A stretch of 64,000 nt of DNA from Athripsodes cinereus (GCA_947579605.1 OX388312.1:2232001-2296000); one strand, 5' to 3'; numbered from the stretch's first letter, positions 35,861 to 46,775 are shown. Numbers and translations are program-made. The notes: generated by a model from the sequence alone, not told the origin.

Positions 35861-36679
35861 ATATGTAAATTTAACACATAAGACTAGCACATAAGGCTTA
35901 GAAAAGACAATGTAACCTAATACAATGGTTAATTGTAAAAACAAAACTCGCTAAAATGTTAAATAGTTTGCACTTTTTGCAGGATGCAATATAGGATATC
36001 GCTGTTTTAATACCTTATTATTACGAACCAACAATCTATGCATACCGTTAGCCCGCTGTCTCGTCAATTGATGTATTCTTTTATATTTTTATTCGCACGC
36101 ATGTTCGTTACTTTACTAAATACTACAGTTGCATATCATAATAATTATGCGTTTCTTATGAAAGTATTATATTTTATAGCAGTAGGTATGACTTCTGAAA
36201 TTATACATATGGTAAAATTATAATTTCATTAACTCGCCGCAAAACTCGTTTTGATTAATGATGTAGATCTGTGTTTTTAAAACGAATTCGTAGAAGATAC
36301 GATGAGGACGATATGCATGTTCACACTACGTGTAGTAGTGTGTCCACTGGCTACCCCATGTAATCATTTTCATCACACTAATTTTTAATGCTAAAAAAAA
36401 ATTGTAAAGTTTTAGCCTCCTCTACAATTAATTTTTTAGCCATTCCAGATGCCAAATTGCCAGTCGATGTTCTTTTTTGGTAAATCAGTATATTGATTTA
36501 TTTATTTATTCTTTTAGCACATCATCGTTACCCATACAACAAAAATTACCGAACAACATAGAACATAAATTAATATTGATATGCTCTGCAGTGGCGAAAT
36601 TATGCCTCTATCGAAAAAAGTCGTTTATTTCGTCATAAAATGTTATCCACCCTTATTTAGCGTGGCCGTAGTGCACCCG

Positions 36680-36905
36680 GTAAATAAATAATTGGTTTCC
36701 CACTCTTTTCCGTAAGTTTTCAAGTGTTCGGTAAAAAAAGTCAGGTGTTTGAAAAAATAAAAACATTTTACATCTCAAATTCAGGTTTGATGAGGTTTGC
36801 CACCCATCCTGAATGTTTTATTTTTTACTAGCACAGAGAAGACGGCCTGCTGTTCTGCTGGCTACCCCACTTGCGGGATATGCAATGATGGTGTAGTAGT
36901 AGATT
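36680..36905 (+). repeat. Tail-sharing SINE, reference copy
   Basis: Blocks in order: TTTCCCACTCTTTTCCGTAA, TTTTCAAGTGTTC, a GAAAAAATAAAAAC block, GAGGTTTGCCACCCATCCTG, AGCACAGAGAAGACGGCCTG, CTGGCTACCCCACTTGCGGG, then ATGATGG followed by (TAG)n. No tRNA or 5S promoter is recognisable in the head, so the origin of the 5' end is unknown. The last 40 bp or so match the LINE 3' end at 63340-63400. Confidence 0.8.
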
Positions 36906-37245
36906 TAGCACTGAATCATAATAAAGGTAGTTTAACCATTAAATTTAAATCGTATTAAAACGTTTTAATGTAAAGTATAGCGTTCTGGGATAATCAAAGT
37001 GCACATATAATTATTATTTTATTTGTAACATTCCAAAACATTGATTTGTATAACATTGTAACTACAAGATATTTTATCGCCTTTAAATATTAAAATGCTT
37101 AATTCACATGAAATAAAACTATTCGCCGCGTGTTAAACAAGCCTTTTAAATCTATCTCACCATTATAAAAATATAACATGTTCGTTTATATCTATGTATC
37201 ACTACACATATTGTATGCTTAAGCGAAGCACAAATGATTTTTTGT

Positions 37246-37430
37246 TCTATAAAGATGTATCTGGGTTTTTGTTATGTACCCAAATACAACCTTATGCACC
37301 TATTTCAGTAAGCTAAAAGCATGTGTCGTGAAAGAGGACTTAGCTGGCACCTGGGATCGAACCGCACACCTCTTGTGCATGATGAGGCCGAGACTCTACT
37401 CTCTGGCTACTGATAAACTCAATGAAGTAT
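37246..37430 (-). mobile_element. tRNA-derived SINE
   Basis: The minus-strand head carries a B box (GGTTCGATCCC, complement of 37353-37363) and an upstream tRNA-like arm. The 3' part (AAAACCCAGATACATCTTT type) is shared with 15581-15750 and 49560-49735. Confidence 0.75.
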
Positions 37431-37494
37431 GACTCAAAACAGAAATAATAAAATTTATTACAATAATATTTATTGTTTTTTTTTTGGAGGAGAA

Positions 37495-37575
37495 GATAAC
37501 CTGTACATTGATCATCTAAATGCAGTTTGTTCACTAACTACCTCACTTGTGAGAATTGACGTGATTGTACAGAAT
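37495..37575 (+). repeat. Tail-sharing SINE, 3' fragment
   Basis: Contains GAGAAGATAACCTG, then CACTAACTACCTCACTTGTG and GACGTGATTGTAC, a diverged tail. Confidence 0.55.
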
Positions 37576-37699
37576 AGTTAGAATAGAACAAAAACAAAAA
37601 TGTGTCTTTAATTTATGGTAGGCAAGGAAGGTTTAATAAACCAGACAAAGCTTCTCTTATGTAATATGCATGCGGCTTTTTTCAGAAATCAAAATTTAC

Positions 37700-38100
37700 T
37701 GCCACAATTCAATTTTATTATTTCCATTCTCCTTCTTTAAGAGCTGTCTCCTCTGCATTTTTGTTTTGGCATTCATTAGGACTATTTCCTCCTCGTTGAC
37801 TGTAGCCCTTAACAGCAATTTAGTGCTTCTTCTGAACCACTGTCTTAAAATGCACAGCCAAGATAATTTTCTCCGTCCTGGTCTCTTTCTTCCTGATACC
37901 TACTTTGCCCTGAACAACAGCCTTGAATCCATTAGAGAATAGGGAACATTTTTGTGTTTCATTTATAAGGAATGTAAGTCCCCTTTCATTACTTGACCAA
38001 AGTATTACAATTTTCTTGTTTTTAGACTGGCAAGCAACTCCAGATACTTTTGCATCCTTCTGCAAAAGTGCAAAAAATAATATGTACCTATATTTGTTTA
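37700..38100 (-). other. Unrecognised minus-strand open frame region
   Basis: An 81-codon frame (37820-38065, starting MQKDAKVSGVACQSKNKK) uses more balanced codons than the surrounding spacer and is followed by a short second frame after a stop. I do not recognise the protein. It could be part of a processed pseudogene, an old transposon or chance. Confidence 0.25.
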
Positions 38101-38613
38101 TAATACTGGGTATACGATTTAAAATGTGAAGATGTTATCGGGTGTTATTGCTAGAGTATCATAAAATGCGCAATAAACATATTGATTCATTGAAGTATTC
38201 ATTTAATGGCTTTGATCACTAACTTCATTTTACCTGGAAACCGTGCATAAATAAAATAAATTAATAAACATTCTATCATAATGAAATAAAATGTATTAAA
38301 TTAACTCTCTCATCCCACACCAGGTTATTAAATAAAATTTATTTATTGACATTATGAAAAACGATAAATAAATAATGCTATTTAAATGATTCACTTTTAA
38401 CAGCATGCGTTTGTTGATTATTAATTTGAAATTGCAATGTGCAACATTGTGTTGAAGTGCATAATTTATTTACTTATTTATTAATTTTAACTTATTTTTC
38501 TTTTTTTTTAATTATAATTTCCATACATACTTCATTGATGCTGCCCAACTAGGTATAACCTGTACTAAGGCAAACATCTCACAAATTTACTTAACTGTAC
38601 ATTGATTATTAAT

Positions 38614-38960
38614 TTAAATAAATAGGTACATTAATAATCGGTGTTGTCCATATCCATTTCTTAATGGAAGATCTTGATCCATTCGAGATCTGAAATGGTT
38701 GCTTCTATGGTTTGCATTAAATGTTTCTCGTACGGTGAAATGAAACGTTATATCGTGGCAGTGAGAATCGTGGAATTGGTGAACATTGTCCATCGCTACC
38801 GAAAGTGATAACTTAAGCCAGTTCTGAGCCAATTCGCAAGCGTTGGGGCGCCTTTCTCACTTCTCGCGATTAGATTTCGCACAATGTTACATTGTGTAAA
38901 CATGATTTTCCAATCTAGATGTCTAAGGTTTTCACATTATTTATTCCATCACAGCATCTT
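38614..38960. repeat. Dispersed repeat family B, copy 1
   Basis: Contains the ordered words TCTTGATCCATTCGAGA, GAATTGGTGAACATTGTCCAT, CAATTCGCAAGCGTTGGGGC and CTTTCTCACTT. The same order occurs at 53580-53900. A partial copy lies at 60690-60900, and an inverted fragment at about 61920-61960. Type unknown. Confidence 0.65.
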
Positions 38961-39062
38961 CCACAAATAGTGTAGTCAGAGCATCAGCTGCTTATAATAA
39001 ACATGCAATTCGTCATCTCCTCGCCAATAAAATATCAGAATAAATCCCAGAAGATACGAAAC
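38950..39062 (-). repeat. Tail-sharing SINE, partial copy
   Basis: Minus-strand words GCATGTTTATTATAAGCAGC and a diverged CTACACTATTTGTGG tail. It abuts the piggyBac insertion. Confidence 0.5.
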
Positions 39063-39254
39063 GGTGACGTCATCACACTTAATTTTTGATAACGTAAATC
39101 GCATACATTCTTCCTTAACCCTCTCGTACACAAATTATGAAAAATAAATTTTAAAAAATATCTGAAGTGAAAATCATTAAGTTAATGGGACATAAATAGA
39201 AAAAAAAATTGTTTTTTTTTCATATGTATATATTTTTCAGGTTTTTCAGAAAGG

Positions 39255-39266
39255 CCTCATATGAGG
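39255..39266. promoter_or_regulatory. Subterminal palindrome, left
   Basis: GCCTCATATGAGGC palindrome (core 39255-39266), 136 bp inside the left end of the piggyBac element. It shares its core with 41465-41482 and 41837-41848. Candidate transposase-binding site. Confidence 0.5.
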
Positions 39267-39479
39267 CTTAAGTGTATTAAAGGGTACATGTATTGAGATT
39301 ATAATATTAATATGAATATGTGAATAGTAGTCAATAAATAATGTTTTTACACTTGTCAAATGTTATTTTATGCATATGTTAAATAAAATGGTGTACTAAT
39401 TGGAATTTTACTAAATCACTTGCAAACGAGTGGATGGCCTTGAGAAGAATAAAATAGAATAGAATTATTGGAATTTTAG

Positions 39480-41237
39480 TTAAATGCGAGAGTGAAAATC
39501 TTCGAAACACTCGGGGCACAGTGGTTCGTCATTGCATCTCTTGCAAACGTAGCGAGTTTTACGTTTGCAGCCATTTAGATGGCATTTCGAAGCATAAGGC
39601 TTTGTAGTTTTCTTTGGGTAGTGGGATCCTCCATCAAGCCTTAATTCTGTAGGTGCTTTTGTCCTCACCCTCTTTTTCACAACTCTCGGACTAAATGATG
39701 TTGGTCGTCCACGTTTTAGTACGGTGACCTTTCCAGTGTATATTAGTGATGTTGCAACAGATGATTTGAATTCCAGTAAGTCCATCTTTTCCTTATTGTC
39801 TTTACGCCACAAAATCCAGCAGTTTACAACAATGACATTTAATAGGTGGTGAAAAATCCTGAAATACCACCTTTTATGGCGTAAGCAATGGGGATACAGT
39901 GCCACCAACGAATCCATCAAGTCAACCCCTCCCATGTGCTTATTATAAAGCTCTACGGATTGTGGCCTATCTATTTCAATCATTGATTTGGTGCGCTTGC
40001 ACCACCTTTTAGCTTTTAATAGCGGTTGAGCCCCAGCAATCATTGACGCTATATGTACAAAATTATTGTCGAGCCATCTCGTTATAGTAATATTGTCACT
40101 AGAAGTAGCTAACGAATGTGAGCCCCTTGACATTTTTTTCATTTCCTTCATGTTAGTTAATTTTTTTTCACCCCCACGTAGCCTGTTTATTCTTACAGTA
40201 CCTGTTGCTTGAATCTTAAAATCTTGGTGTAATTTATAAATTAATTCAACCGATGTGAATAAGTTGTCAAAATATAATTTGTGGTTTTTCCCCTTGACTG
40301 AGTCACAAAGTCTTACAACTACATCCCCGATGCGTCCCAGGTCAGATTTTTCTGGTCGATTACCTCCTGCACCTTGGTAAATTTCGAAATCTCTCACATA
40401 TCCAGAAGATGTTGCAAGAACCCAGGCTTTGAAGCCCCATTTTGAGGGTTTGTTTTTTATATATTGTTTTATACTGGATCGCCCTTTGAAGGCAATCATC
40501 ATCTCGTCAATACAAATATTTTCTTCTGGGTCATAAGCTTCTTGAAAAGATTTTCTTAAATATTCTATAACTGGACGAATTCTCACCAATCTATCCGTGT
40601 TGTCAGATGGAATCTGTTCCTGATTAGTGAAATGAAGAAATTTTCTTATTTCACAAAATCTATTATAAGTCATAGCATCAGCAATTATAGCACATCTGGT
40701 TCCATATTTGTGTGCCCAATATTGGCGAAGTCTTGCATATCTTATATATGTCATGACAAAATTGATTCCTAAATATACTTTCAATTCTGGAACCGTCAAT
40801 TGAAAATTTTCTCTTCCTTTCTGAGTCGCATACAAATTAGATTCGTATACTATTTTCTCCATAAAAAAATCAGAAAACATAGAGAGAAAATAATCGATAG
40901 GCATATTTCCATTTATTTTCGATTGGTTTTCTCCAGTAAACTGGGGAATATTTCCCAAAAACGCATTCTCCTTTCCACAAAACCATAAAGTGTTCCTAGC
41001 TGGTAAATTATCGGCAGTGTTTCCATTATCTGTCACTGCGTCTCCTGTAGATATCTGGTTGGTATTTAAAATATCATCTTTTTCTGTAGAGCTTAATGAC
41101 TCATTCTCCCCTGCAATACGTTCGGGAGGCTCCCATAATTCATCCTCAGATCCTTCAAAATCTTCATCGTCAGACCCCAAAGGTAAATTGAGAGCTTCAA
41201 CAATTTCATTGTCACTTAGAAAATTTCTTCCGCTCAT
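39480..41237 (-). CDS. piggyBac-type transposase
   Basis: This 585-residue protein starts at MSGRNFLSDNEIVEAL; the frame is open upstream to 41414, but that extension is hydrophobic and unlike the family. The N-terminus is acidic (DDEDFEGSEDELWEPP), as in other piggyBac transposases. The catalytic core is of DDE_Tnp_1_7 type, with aspartates at D244 (CIDEMM), D324 (LYFDNLF) and D439, plus D442 (GGVDLMDS), corresponding to D268/D346/D447/D450 of the cabbage-looper enzyme. The C-terminus ends in a cysteine-rich zinc domain (CHLNGCKRKTRYVCKRC, then CPECF), needed for TIR binding in characterised enzymes. Length is normal and no break is seen. Confidence 0.95.
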   Translation of the reverse strand: MSGRNFLSDNEIVEALNLPLGSDDEDFEGSEDELWEPPERIAGENESLSSTEKDDILNTNQISTGDAVTDNGNTADNLPARNTLWFCGKENAFLGNIPQFTGENQSKINGNMPIDYFLSMFSDFFMEKIVYESNLYATQKGRENFQLTVPELKVYLGINFVMTYIRYARLRQYWAHKYGTRCAIIADAMTYNRFCEIRKFLHFTNQEQIPSDNTDRLVRIRPVIEYLRKSFQEAYDPEENICIDEMMIAFKGRSSIKQYIKNKPSKWGFKAWVLATSSGYVRDFEIYQGAGGNRPEKSDLGRIGDVVVRLCDSVKGKNHKLYFDNLFTSVELIYKLHQDFKIQATGTVRINRLRGGEKKLTNMKEMKKMSRGSHSLATSSDNITITRWLDNNFVHIASMIAGAQPLLKAKRWCKRTKSMIEIDRPQSVELYNKHMGGVDLMDSLVALYPHCLRHKRWYFRIFHHLLNVIVVNCWILWRKDNKEKMDLLEFKSSVATSLIYTGKVTVLKRGRPTSFSPRVVKKRVRTKAPTELRLDGGSHYPKKTTKPYASKCHLNGCKRKTRYVCKRCNDEPLCPECFEDFHSRI

Positions 41238-41464
41238 TTTTGTCCTAAAAATATAAGATAAGTAGGTATTGAAAGGGAGGTAATTGTTGAGCACCAGAAA
41301 TGAGAAAGTGATACAGAATGGAAATATTCTACTTATGCTACAATATATAATTTTATTAGAATAATAATAATAAAAAAACATGAAGAAATCCAATGATTTT
41401 CGTGACAATATCATAGTACCAATATAGAGAGCCAGAGATTACTTTTGTACTAGTATTAGCATTT

Positions 41465-41482
41465 AGACCTCATATGAGGTCT
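41465..41482. promoter_or_regulatory. Subterminal palindrome, right internal
   Basis: Perfect 18-bp palindrome AGACCTCATATGAGGTCT upstream of the transposase frame. It may serve transposase binding or promoter control. Confidence 0.5.
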
Positions 41483-41836
41483 CAAAATATTTTGCTGAAT
41501 GCAAAAAACATATAATGATGATTATAAAGATGTTTATTTCTTTGTAATTAAGATGTATTAAAATATATAATTAAATTTTTACTTACTGTGTTAGATTCTT
41601 TTTCCACACAAAATATAACAAAAAACTTCGAGAGATCTCACAACTGTCAAGACGATAGAAATTATGGAGGGAACAGTGTATAAAAATATCAACAACTAGC
41701 GCTGCACAATAGCGGTATATTTTGAAACTACTTTAAGTGATCAAGAGAGTGTTAAAGTAAATTATAGAGACCAAATTTTTATTCTTAGATATGTTTTGAC
41801 ATTTTGGTGGCGCTCTTAATTTCCGTATTTTTAAGA

Positions 41837-41848
41837 CCTCATATGAGG
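41837..41848. promoter_or_regulatory. Subterminal palindrome, right end
   Basis: CCTCATATGAGG, 18 bp inside the right end of the piggyBac element. Confidence 0.5.
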
Positions 41849-41870
41849 GTTTAATGTACGAGAGGGTTAA

Positions 41871-42455
41871 GTAAACAATAATATATGTATTGTTACGAGT
41901 AAGTGATAATATCTCACTGGATGACATGAGAATTGATATTCTTGAATCACCAAGGGTAAATGGTGGGAGCCCTGTCTTTAATGTAATATAATAATATCTT
42001 GTGATGAGTAAGAATGATGATGGGTGGTGTTGTTGCCTTTCGCCAACCTCTTATAGCTATTATAATGCGTACCTACATTTGTATGCAGTACAGACCCATA
42101 TAACATATAATACGATACATTGTCTGAAGCGATGTTGCATTTCTTTTTGATTTTTATAAAGGCGGTCGATTCGTGTGTGATTAAAATGCGTTAACCGAGA
42201 AATGGTCACGTTTTTAATAAGTTAAATAAATGTGCTTTTTTATGAATTTTTGACACAATTGGATGTCGGAGACAGGATTTTACTTACTAAGAAGTGTAAA
42301 TGTTAATGATATTTTGAACCACTCTATATTGACCATTCCAGTTTTATTCTACTCTACAAAAATGCCAGTTCGTAAGACTACCAAATCGGGTAGAAAAAGA
42401 ACTTTTACGAATGAACAGAAAATACTTTCGTTCCGTTCCTGTTTAGTTAGTATCT
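41871..42455. other. AT-rich spacer
   Basis: A short plus-strand frame (42263-42457) contains MPVRKTTKSGRKRTFTNEQ, a basic stretch faintly like the start of pogo or CENP-B-type DNA-binding domains. It stops too soon to judge. Confidence 0.3.
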
Positions 42456-42459
42456 GAAA

Positions 42460-42690
42460 AACAATAATAGGTCTCCCACTCTTTTTAGTTAGTTTTTGAG
42501 TGTCCTGGAAAAGACTGGCGTTTAATTACCTAACATTTGATATCTTCAATTCAATGACGATGTAGGTAAGTTTGCCACCCTTCCGTAAGTCTTAATTTTT
42601 AATTGGCACGGAGATGAAGGTTTGTATTTTTATGCAATGAAGTTTGTCCGATGGCTACGCCACAGGTGGAAAATGCCATAATGGTATTAA
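42460..42690 (+). repeat. Tail-sharing SINE
   Basis: Blocks GGTCTCCCACTCTTTTTAG, AAGTTTGCCACCCTTCCGTA, AATTGGCACGGAGA and a diverged tail CCATAATGGTAT. Confidence 0.7.
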
Positions 42691-42894
42691 TGAATGATTT
42701 TTTCAAAATCTCAGGAAAATCTCAATTTATCCTTATTCAACAAGAAATATATCTTTTGATAAAATCTTTATTTTAAATATTATTATCAAACATAATTATT
42801 TTTGTTAATCTTAAACATGATTTTTTTCTGCCTATAACGATCGAGTGCAGGCTAAAACACCCAACATTAACGTCAATATTAACACAGGGCGAAT

Positions 42895-42938
42895 TTATCG
42901 CAAACCTCATTTCTAACTAGAAATGAGGTTTGCGATAA
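42895..42938. repeat. Perfect 21-bp hairpin with 2-nt spacer
   Basis: The arm TTATCGCAAACCTCATTTCT(A) is followed by AC and then its exact complement. The loop is too short for a standard microRNA precursor. It could be a palindromic transposon end or footprint. Confidence 0.75.
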
Positions 42939-43295
42939 GGTCTGACCATTCTAGTAAAAAAATCACGTACCTAGTTTTTTTACAAACTTTGTCTCCTTCA
43001 TGCATCTTTTTTAGATATTAAGTATTATATTTTTCTAGCTATTCTTTTTTATTCACCCAACTTATCTATTGCATTCACCCAATTTATTTAAATTATATTC
43101 AATTTTTTAATCATGAAAATAAGCTCGTTTTTCGTGTAACGTACAGTATTGAACATATTCCACTTTTGATATCATTCAGAAAATATTCTCGCAAGGCAAC
43201 ATACCTATAATTATGTATTTATTTTTAAAACCCATACATTAAAATCCTATAAATGTTTTCTATCCCACTCTAATTCATTCGTCTTCTTGTCCTTT

Positions 43296-43298
<3 letters not shown>

Positions 43299-43326
<28 letters not shown>
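43299..43326. repeat. (TC)n microsatellite
   Basis: Uninterrupted CT dinucleotides, about 14 units. Confidence 0.9.
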
Positions 43327-44300
43327 CCTGACTGCGCCCTTTTACAGGACGCACGGTCTTGCACCAGAAAACCTGATGATCCGTAATAATTCTTCCCACA
43401 CCTTGCACCATGTTGATAATTATTACAGGTTATTTATTTTCTGGAGTATATCTTCACCGTGCCATAATTGATAAAACATTCAGAATGGATGGCGTTTCTC
43501 ATCACTGTGAAGATATTTAAAGTTTATTTATTTATTCATTCTTGACTGCATATTCATTGTTCACACGCAATTTCGTAGACAAATATGTAAATATCTACAT
43601 TCAAATCAAATTCAATCAATTTACGGAGTGCGAGTTTATCGTACAGGCGCGATGTCTTCCAACTAATTAAAGTAAAATAAATTATTAAAAAAACGGATAT
43701 CGTTAGATAAACTGTGTTGATATGGATTAATAACTAATAATATAGATACCTTAATTTTTTAGAAATTAAAAAAAAGCATTATTAAAATTGTATTTGGCGC
43801 CCAACACATCCATATTGAACAGGCGCAGTACAATTTCTCGCTAAATTCTTAAAAAAATTTATTATTATCCCTGGAATATTAACATCTTTAAGACACCAAT
43901 CATTTATTAAACTTTGATATATATTATATACAACTTTGTTTTATATTAAATATATTATAAATAATAATATTATTTCTACCTTTTTCAAGTTAAATGTTAC
44001 GATTTCTGGATTTTGATGATTGCACCGCCTAAGGTGAACAACGTTTTATACACAAAATACACCGTCCGACATGGTCCCTCTGTTATTTTTTGATTTGAGC
44101 ATTAATATAATGATTTATTACTTATGATTTCGGCCAATTTTATCATTATTATTTCTTTGTTTTGTCTTTCGTTTTAAATGATTATTATTCTACCTAAATT
44201 ATATTTAGTATATTGTATTGTTTCTATACCTGTCAGAGATTGTTTAGCGTCCTATATTGTTTCTAGCTTAACTTTGATTCTATATGAATCATGATCATCA
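43327..44300. other. AT-rich spacer
   Basis: No gene recognised. Confidence 0.45.
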
Positions 44301-44320
44301 TCATCACCTCCGTCAGTCCC

Positions 44321-44510
44321 TCAATTCTGAGGATTGTAAGCAGCATTACTCATTCTTTTGATCATCACAGAGCGATTCTCCGCCATGTGCATGTGCAAGG
44401 CCCCGTGCAGTGAGCTCTGTGTGGCTTCTCTAATTTGGTCGCTCCTACTTGCCGGTACTCGGCCCCTTTCACGCACTTCTTCCACAGCCCCAGTTATTAC
44501 TTCTGTAAAT
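44321..44510 (-). mobile_element. LINE C-terminal fragment with open frame
   Basis: The minus strand reads AVEEVRERGRVPASRSDQIR, then EATQSSLHGALHMHMAENRS and NPQN, followed by stop, with no interruption. The SDQIR..T.SSLHGALHMA..R block and terminal PQN are typical of the end of an insect endonuclease/RT LINE family. It differs from the RRACM family at 62964. Only the C-terminus is present. Confidence 0.65.
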
Positions 44511-44664
44511 AAAACATATTTTTAATTTTAAAATACTCCTTTCACAGAAAGCTAGGATTGTTGCTAAAAGGTCTCCACATAAAAGCATTATTTTTTAATC
44601 TTATGACGGCGCCTTTTACAAGTTAGCAGTAAGTGAATTCGCCGAATTAAATAAACATGGTTTC

Positions 44665-44900
44665 TGGAGCATCTCTTTTCGTATTTTTTTAGATTGTCAT
44701 GTAAAAGGTGTTTGTGTTCGAAAAAATAAAGACGTTTTGCATCTTAAATCAAAAGATATGGTTTGCCACCAATCCTGAATGTCAATTTTTTTGTTGGCAC
44801 GAAGAGGGCATTTAGCATGTTGATTACATGTAGCTGGTCTACTGACTACCCAATCTGTGGGATTTTCCATGATGGAAAAGTTATAGCTGTAGTAATATTA
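44665..44900 (+). repeat. Tail-sharing SINE
   Basis: Blocks GGAGCATCTCTTTTCGTA, GTGTTCGAAAAAATAAAGAC, GGTTTGCCACCAATCCTGAA, GTTGGCACGAAGAGGGC, ACTACCCAATCTGTGGG and ATGATGG. Confidence 0.75.
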
Positions 44901-45419
44901 ATAAACATTCAGGTGGTCCGCTCTGTGCTATAAATAAGTAAGACATTTACCTAATAAAAAGGCAAAGTTTTATAATATTGAATAGTATTTGATGTTCTTC
45001 ACGTCAAAATCAAAGGGTTTTATAAAAATGTTCCAATCCAATAATTAGGGATGCTGGTACTCCTAGATATATCGATGTATTAATTAAACATTCAATCGAA
45101 TAATAAGAACATTTATTATTCAAGTATGTAATAGATAGACTACGAAACAATTCGAAAAATGCAGTCCCAAAAATACTCCAGCCGAAATTACTAACATTAT
45201 TGAACTAATAAAAATATACAAAACGGCGCTATTATTTTATTAGTTTGTATATCATTTGAGATAATTTGAGCCACGCTTAACATAAATACAAAATAAAAGT
45301 AACATAGGAAAAAATAATTTAGGTAATAAATATCTTTGTTCGTTTGTGAATACGTATGATTATATTATGACATTATGTCCTGTCCATGGATTTCGTGTTA
45401 AGAACAGCTCTCTCACTAA

Positions 45420-45540
45420 TTTCTGTAAGTTTTCTAGTGTCCTGGCTTGCATATATGTTTATTGCATGGCTGGCTGCTGGTCCGCTGGTCCGCTGGCTAC
45501 CCCACTTGTGAGAAATCCCGTGATGGTATGAATGAATATC
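45420..45540 (+). repeat. Tail-sharing SINE, internal deletion
   Basis: The head words TCTCTCACTAATTTCTGTAA and TTTTCTAGTGTCCTGG run directly into GGTCCGCTGGCTACCCCACT, so the middle has been deleted. The tail ends GTGATGGTATG. Confidence 0.7.
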
Positions 45541-45784
45541 TACATAAATTTTTAGACGACGTCAGTTTGAAATTTGTGCCTTTTTTAAAATAGAAAAATT
45601 GTTTTTGTAAACTGCAGGTGTTTAAAAAAATAAGGTAATTTTTCAATCTTAAATTCACTTTGAATTTTTCGACCTATTTTTAGTTTCCCACCCATCACAC
45701 GAATTTTGTTTTTTCTTTTGTTATTTATTGATAGTGTTATATATAATAACGTATATATTTGTTTTAATTAGGTATATCTCAATG

Positions 45785-45952
45785 TGTCGTGGATAGGTGG
45801 AAGAAATCACTTGATAGTGATAATTTTGCCGCTCATATCGTCCTAGTATTTTAAATTTTGTATTGTATTATTTAGTATTTTAGTTTTTTATTGTTTTGTT
45901 TAACACTGTTATATAATGATGATGTCAAAAAAGAATAAATAAATAAATGAAC
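45785..45952 (+). mobile_element. LINE 3'-terminal fragment with TAAA tail
   Basis: GGTGGAAGAAATCACTTGAT, a stem-like ATAGTGATAATTTTGCCGC and a T-rich stretch end in GAATAAATAAATAAAT. The GGAAGAGATCGC..GCGATAA..GCCGCC arrangement resembles 3' ends of RTE or jockey-like LINEs in insects. No coding part remains. Confidence 0.55.
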
Positions 45953-45954
45953 GT

Positions 45955-46068
45955 CAATTTTTTTGTTTGGAACGTAGAGGACAGCGTTCATGTTTATTAC
46001 ACGCAGCTGATCTGCTGGCTACCCCAATTGTGGGATATGCCGTGGTGGTGTAGTAGTAATAATTATTA
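45955..46068 (+). repeat. Tail-sharing SINE, 3' half
   Basis: Blocks ACGTAGAGGACAGCGTTCAT, GCAGCTGATCTGCTGGCTAC, ATTGTGGGATATGCCGTGG, then a (GTA)n tail. It sits directly after a LINE TAAA tail. Confidence 0.75.
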
Positions 46069-46544
46069 TTTCTGTGTGAAGCCGGGTTTATAGTTAGTAA
46101 ATGAATAAATAAATAAATAAATATAGGTCCTACAAAAAGTGGTTCAGTAATTCTATGTTGAGTGAGATAGTCTTTTTAACAGTGATACCTAACCCGTAAT
46201 TGAGGGCTTTGGCAAATGCTCGCCTGTCCTAATTCAATAATTATTATTATTGTATGGTTGAGATATGTTTCCATCCATATGTCATTTCTTGACCTGACTT
46301 GTAATGTGTATAATGATCAGTCTGCCCGATTCTAAAGCCTTTTGTACCTATTCCCGGTAATGAGGATGTTAAATCTCTCATAGATACATCGAATTTTAGT
46401 ATATGGTATGGTACTTGGTCACTCAGATGTCAAAAAATATCTTGAAACTTTAGTATGTTTGAAACCTTATCTTTTTTAAGTATTTTCCTTGTATCCAGAA
46501 TACTGTTTACGGATATTTTTACATCACTCATTAGCTATGCCTTG

Positions 46545-46775
46545 GAGTCTCTGGTAAAGAATAGTTTTCCACTTCTTTTCTGTTTTTGAGTGTCCAATGA
46601 ATGACAGGTAATCGAACAACATCCCTTGTAAAACATTCAACACCTTTAATCCAGCGAAAAGGATGTCACCTATCCTGAATCTCGTAACTTTTATTGCCAC
46701 AAAGAAGATGGCTTGCGTGCATATTACATGCATTTAGTCCATTGAATATCCTACTTGTGGGCAATGTCGTGATAT
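46545..46775 (-). repeat. Tail-sharing SINE
   Basis: Minus-strand blocks include CTGTCATTCATTGGACACTC and GATAGGTGACATCC, then TGCATGTAATATGCACGCAA (read on minus), and a tail with CCACAAGTAGGATATTC (read on plus). Confidence 0.65.

Larger units (their letters stand above)
39119..41866 (-). mobile_element. Complete piggyBac-family transposon
   Basis: This is a 2,748-bp element flanked by TTAA on both sides (39115-39118 and 41867-41870). It has perfect 12-bp terminal inverted repeats CCCTCTCGTACA at both ends. It contains one intact transposase frame on the minus strand. A palindrome CCTCATATGAGG occurs three times in the subterminal regions (39255, 41468, 41837). All hallmarks of piggyBac (TTAA target, CCY-type TIRs, DDD transposase) are present, so it looks recent and possibly autonomous. 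Confidence 0.96.

Noticed and set aside
40800..41256. Two plus-strand open frames
   Set aside because: Antisense to the piggyBac transposase N-terminus.
41238..41414. N-terminal extension of the transposase frame
   Set aside because: Very hydrophobic and aromatic, unlike piggyBac N-termini. The ATG at 41237 begins the typical acidic start.
42895..42938. microRNA precursor
   Set aside because: A 2-nt spacer between perfect arms leaves no room for a normal terminal loop and Dicer processing.
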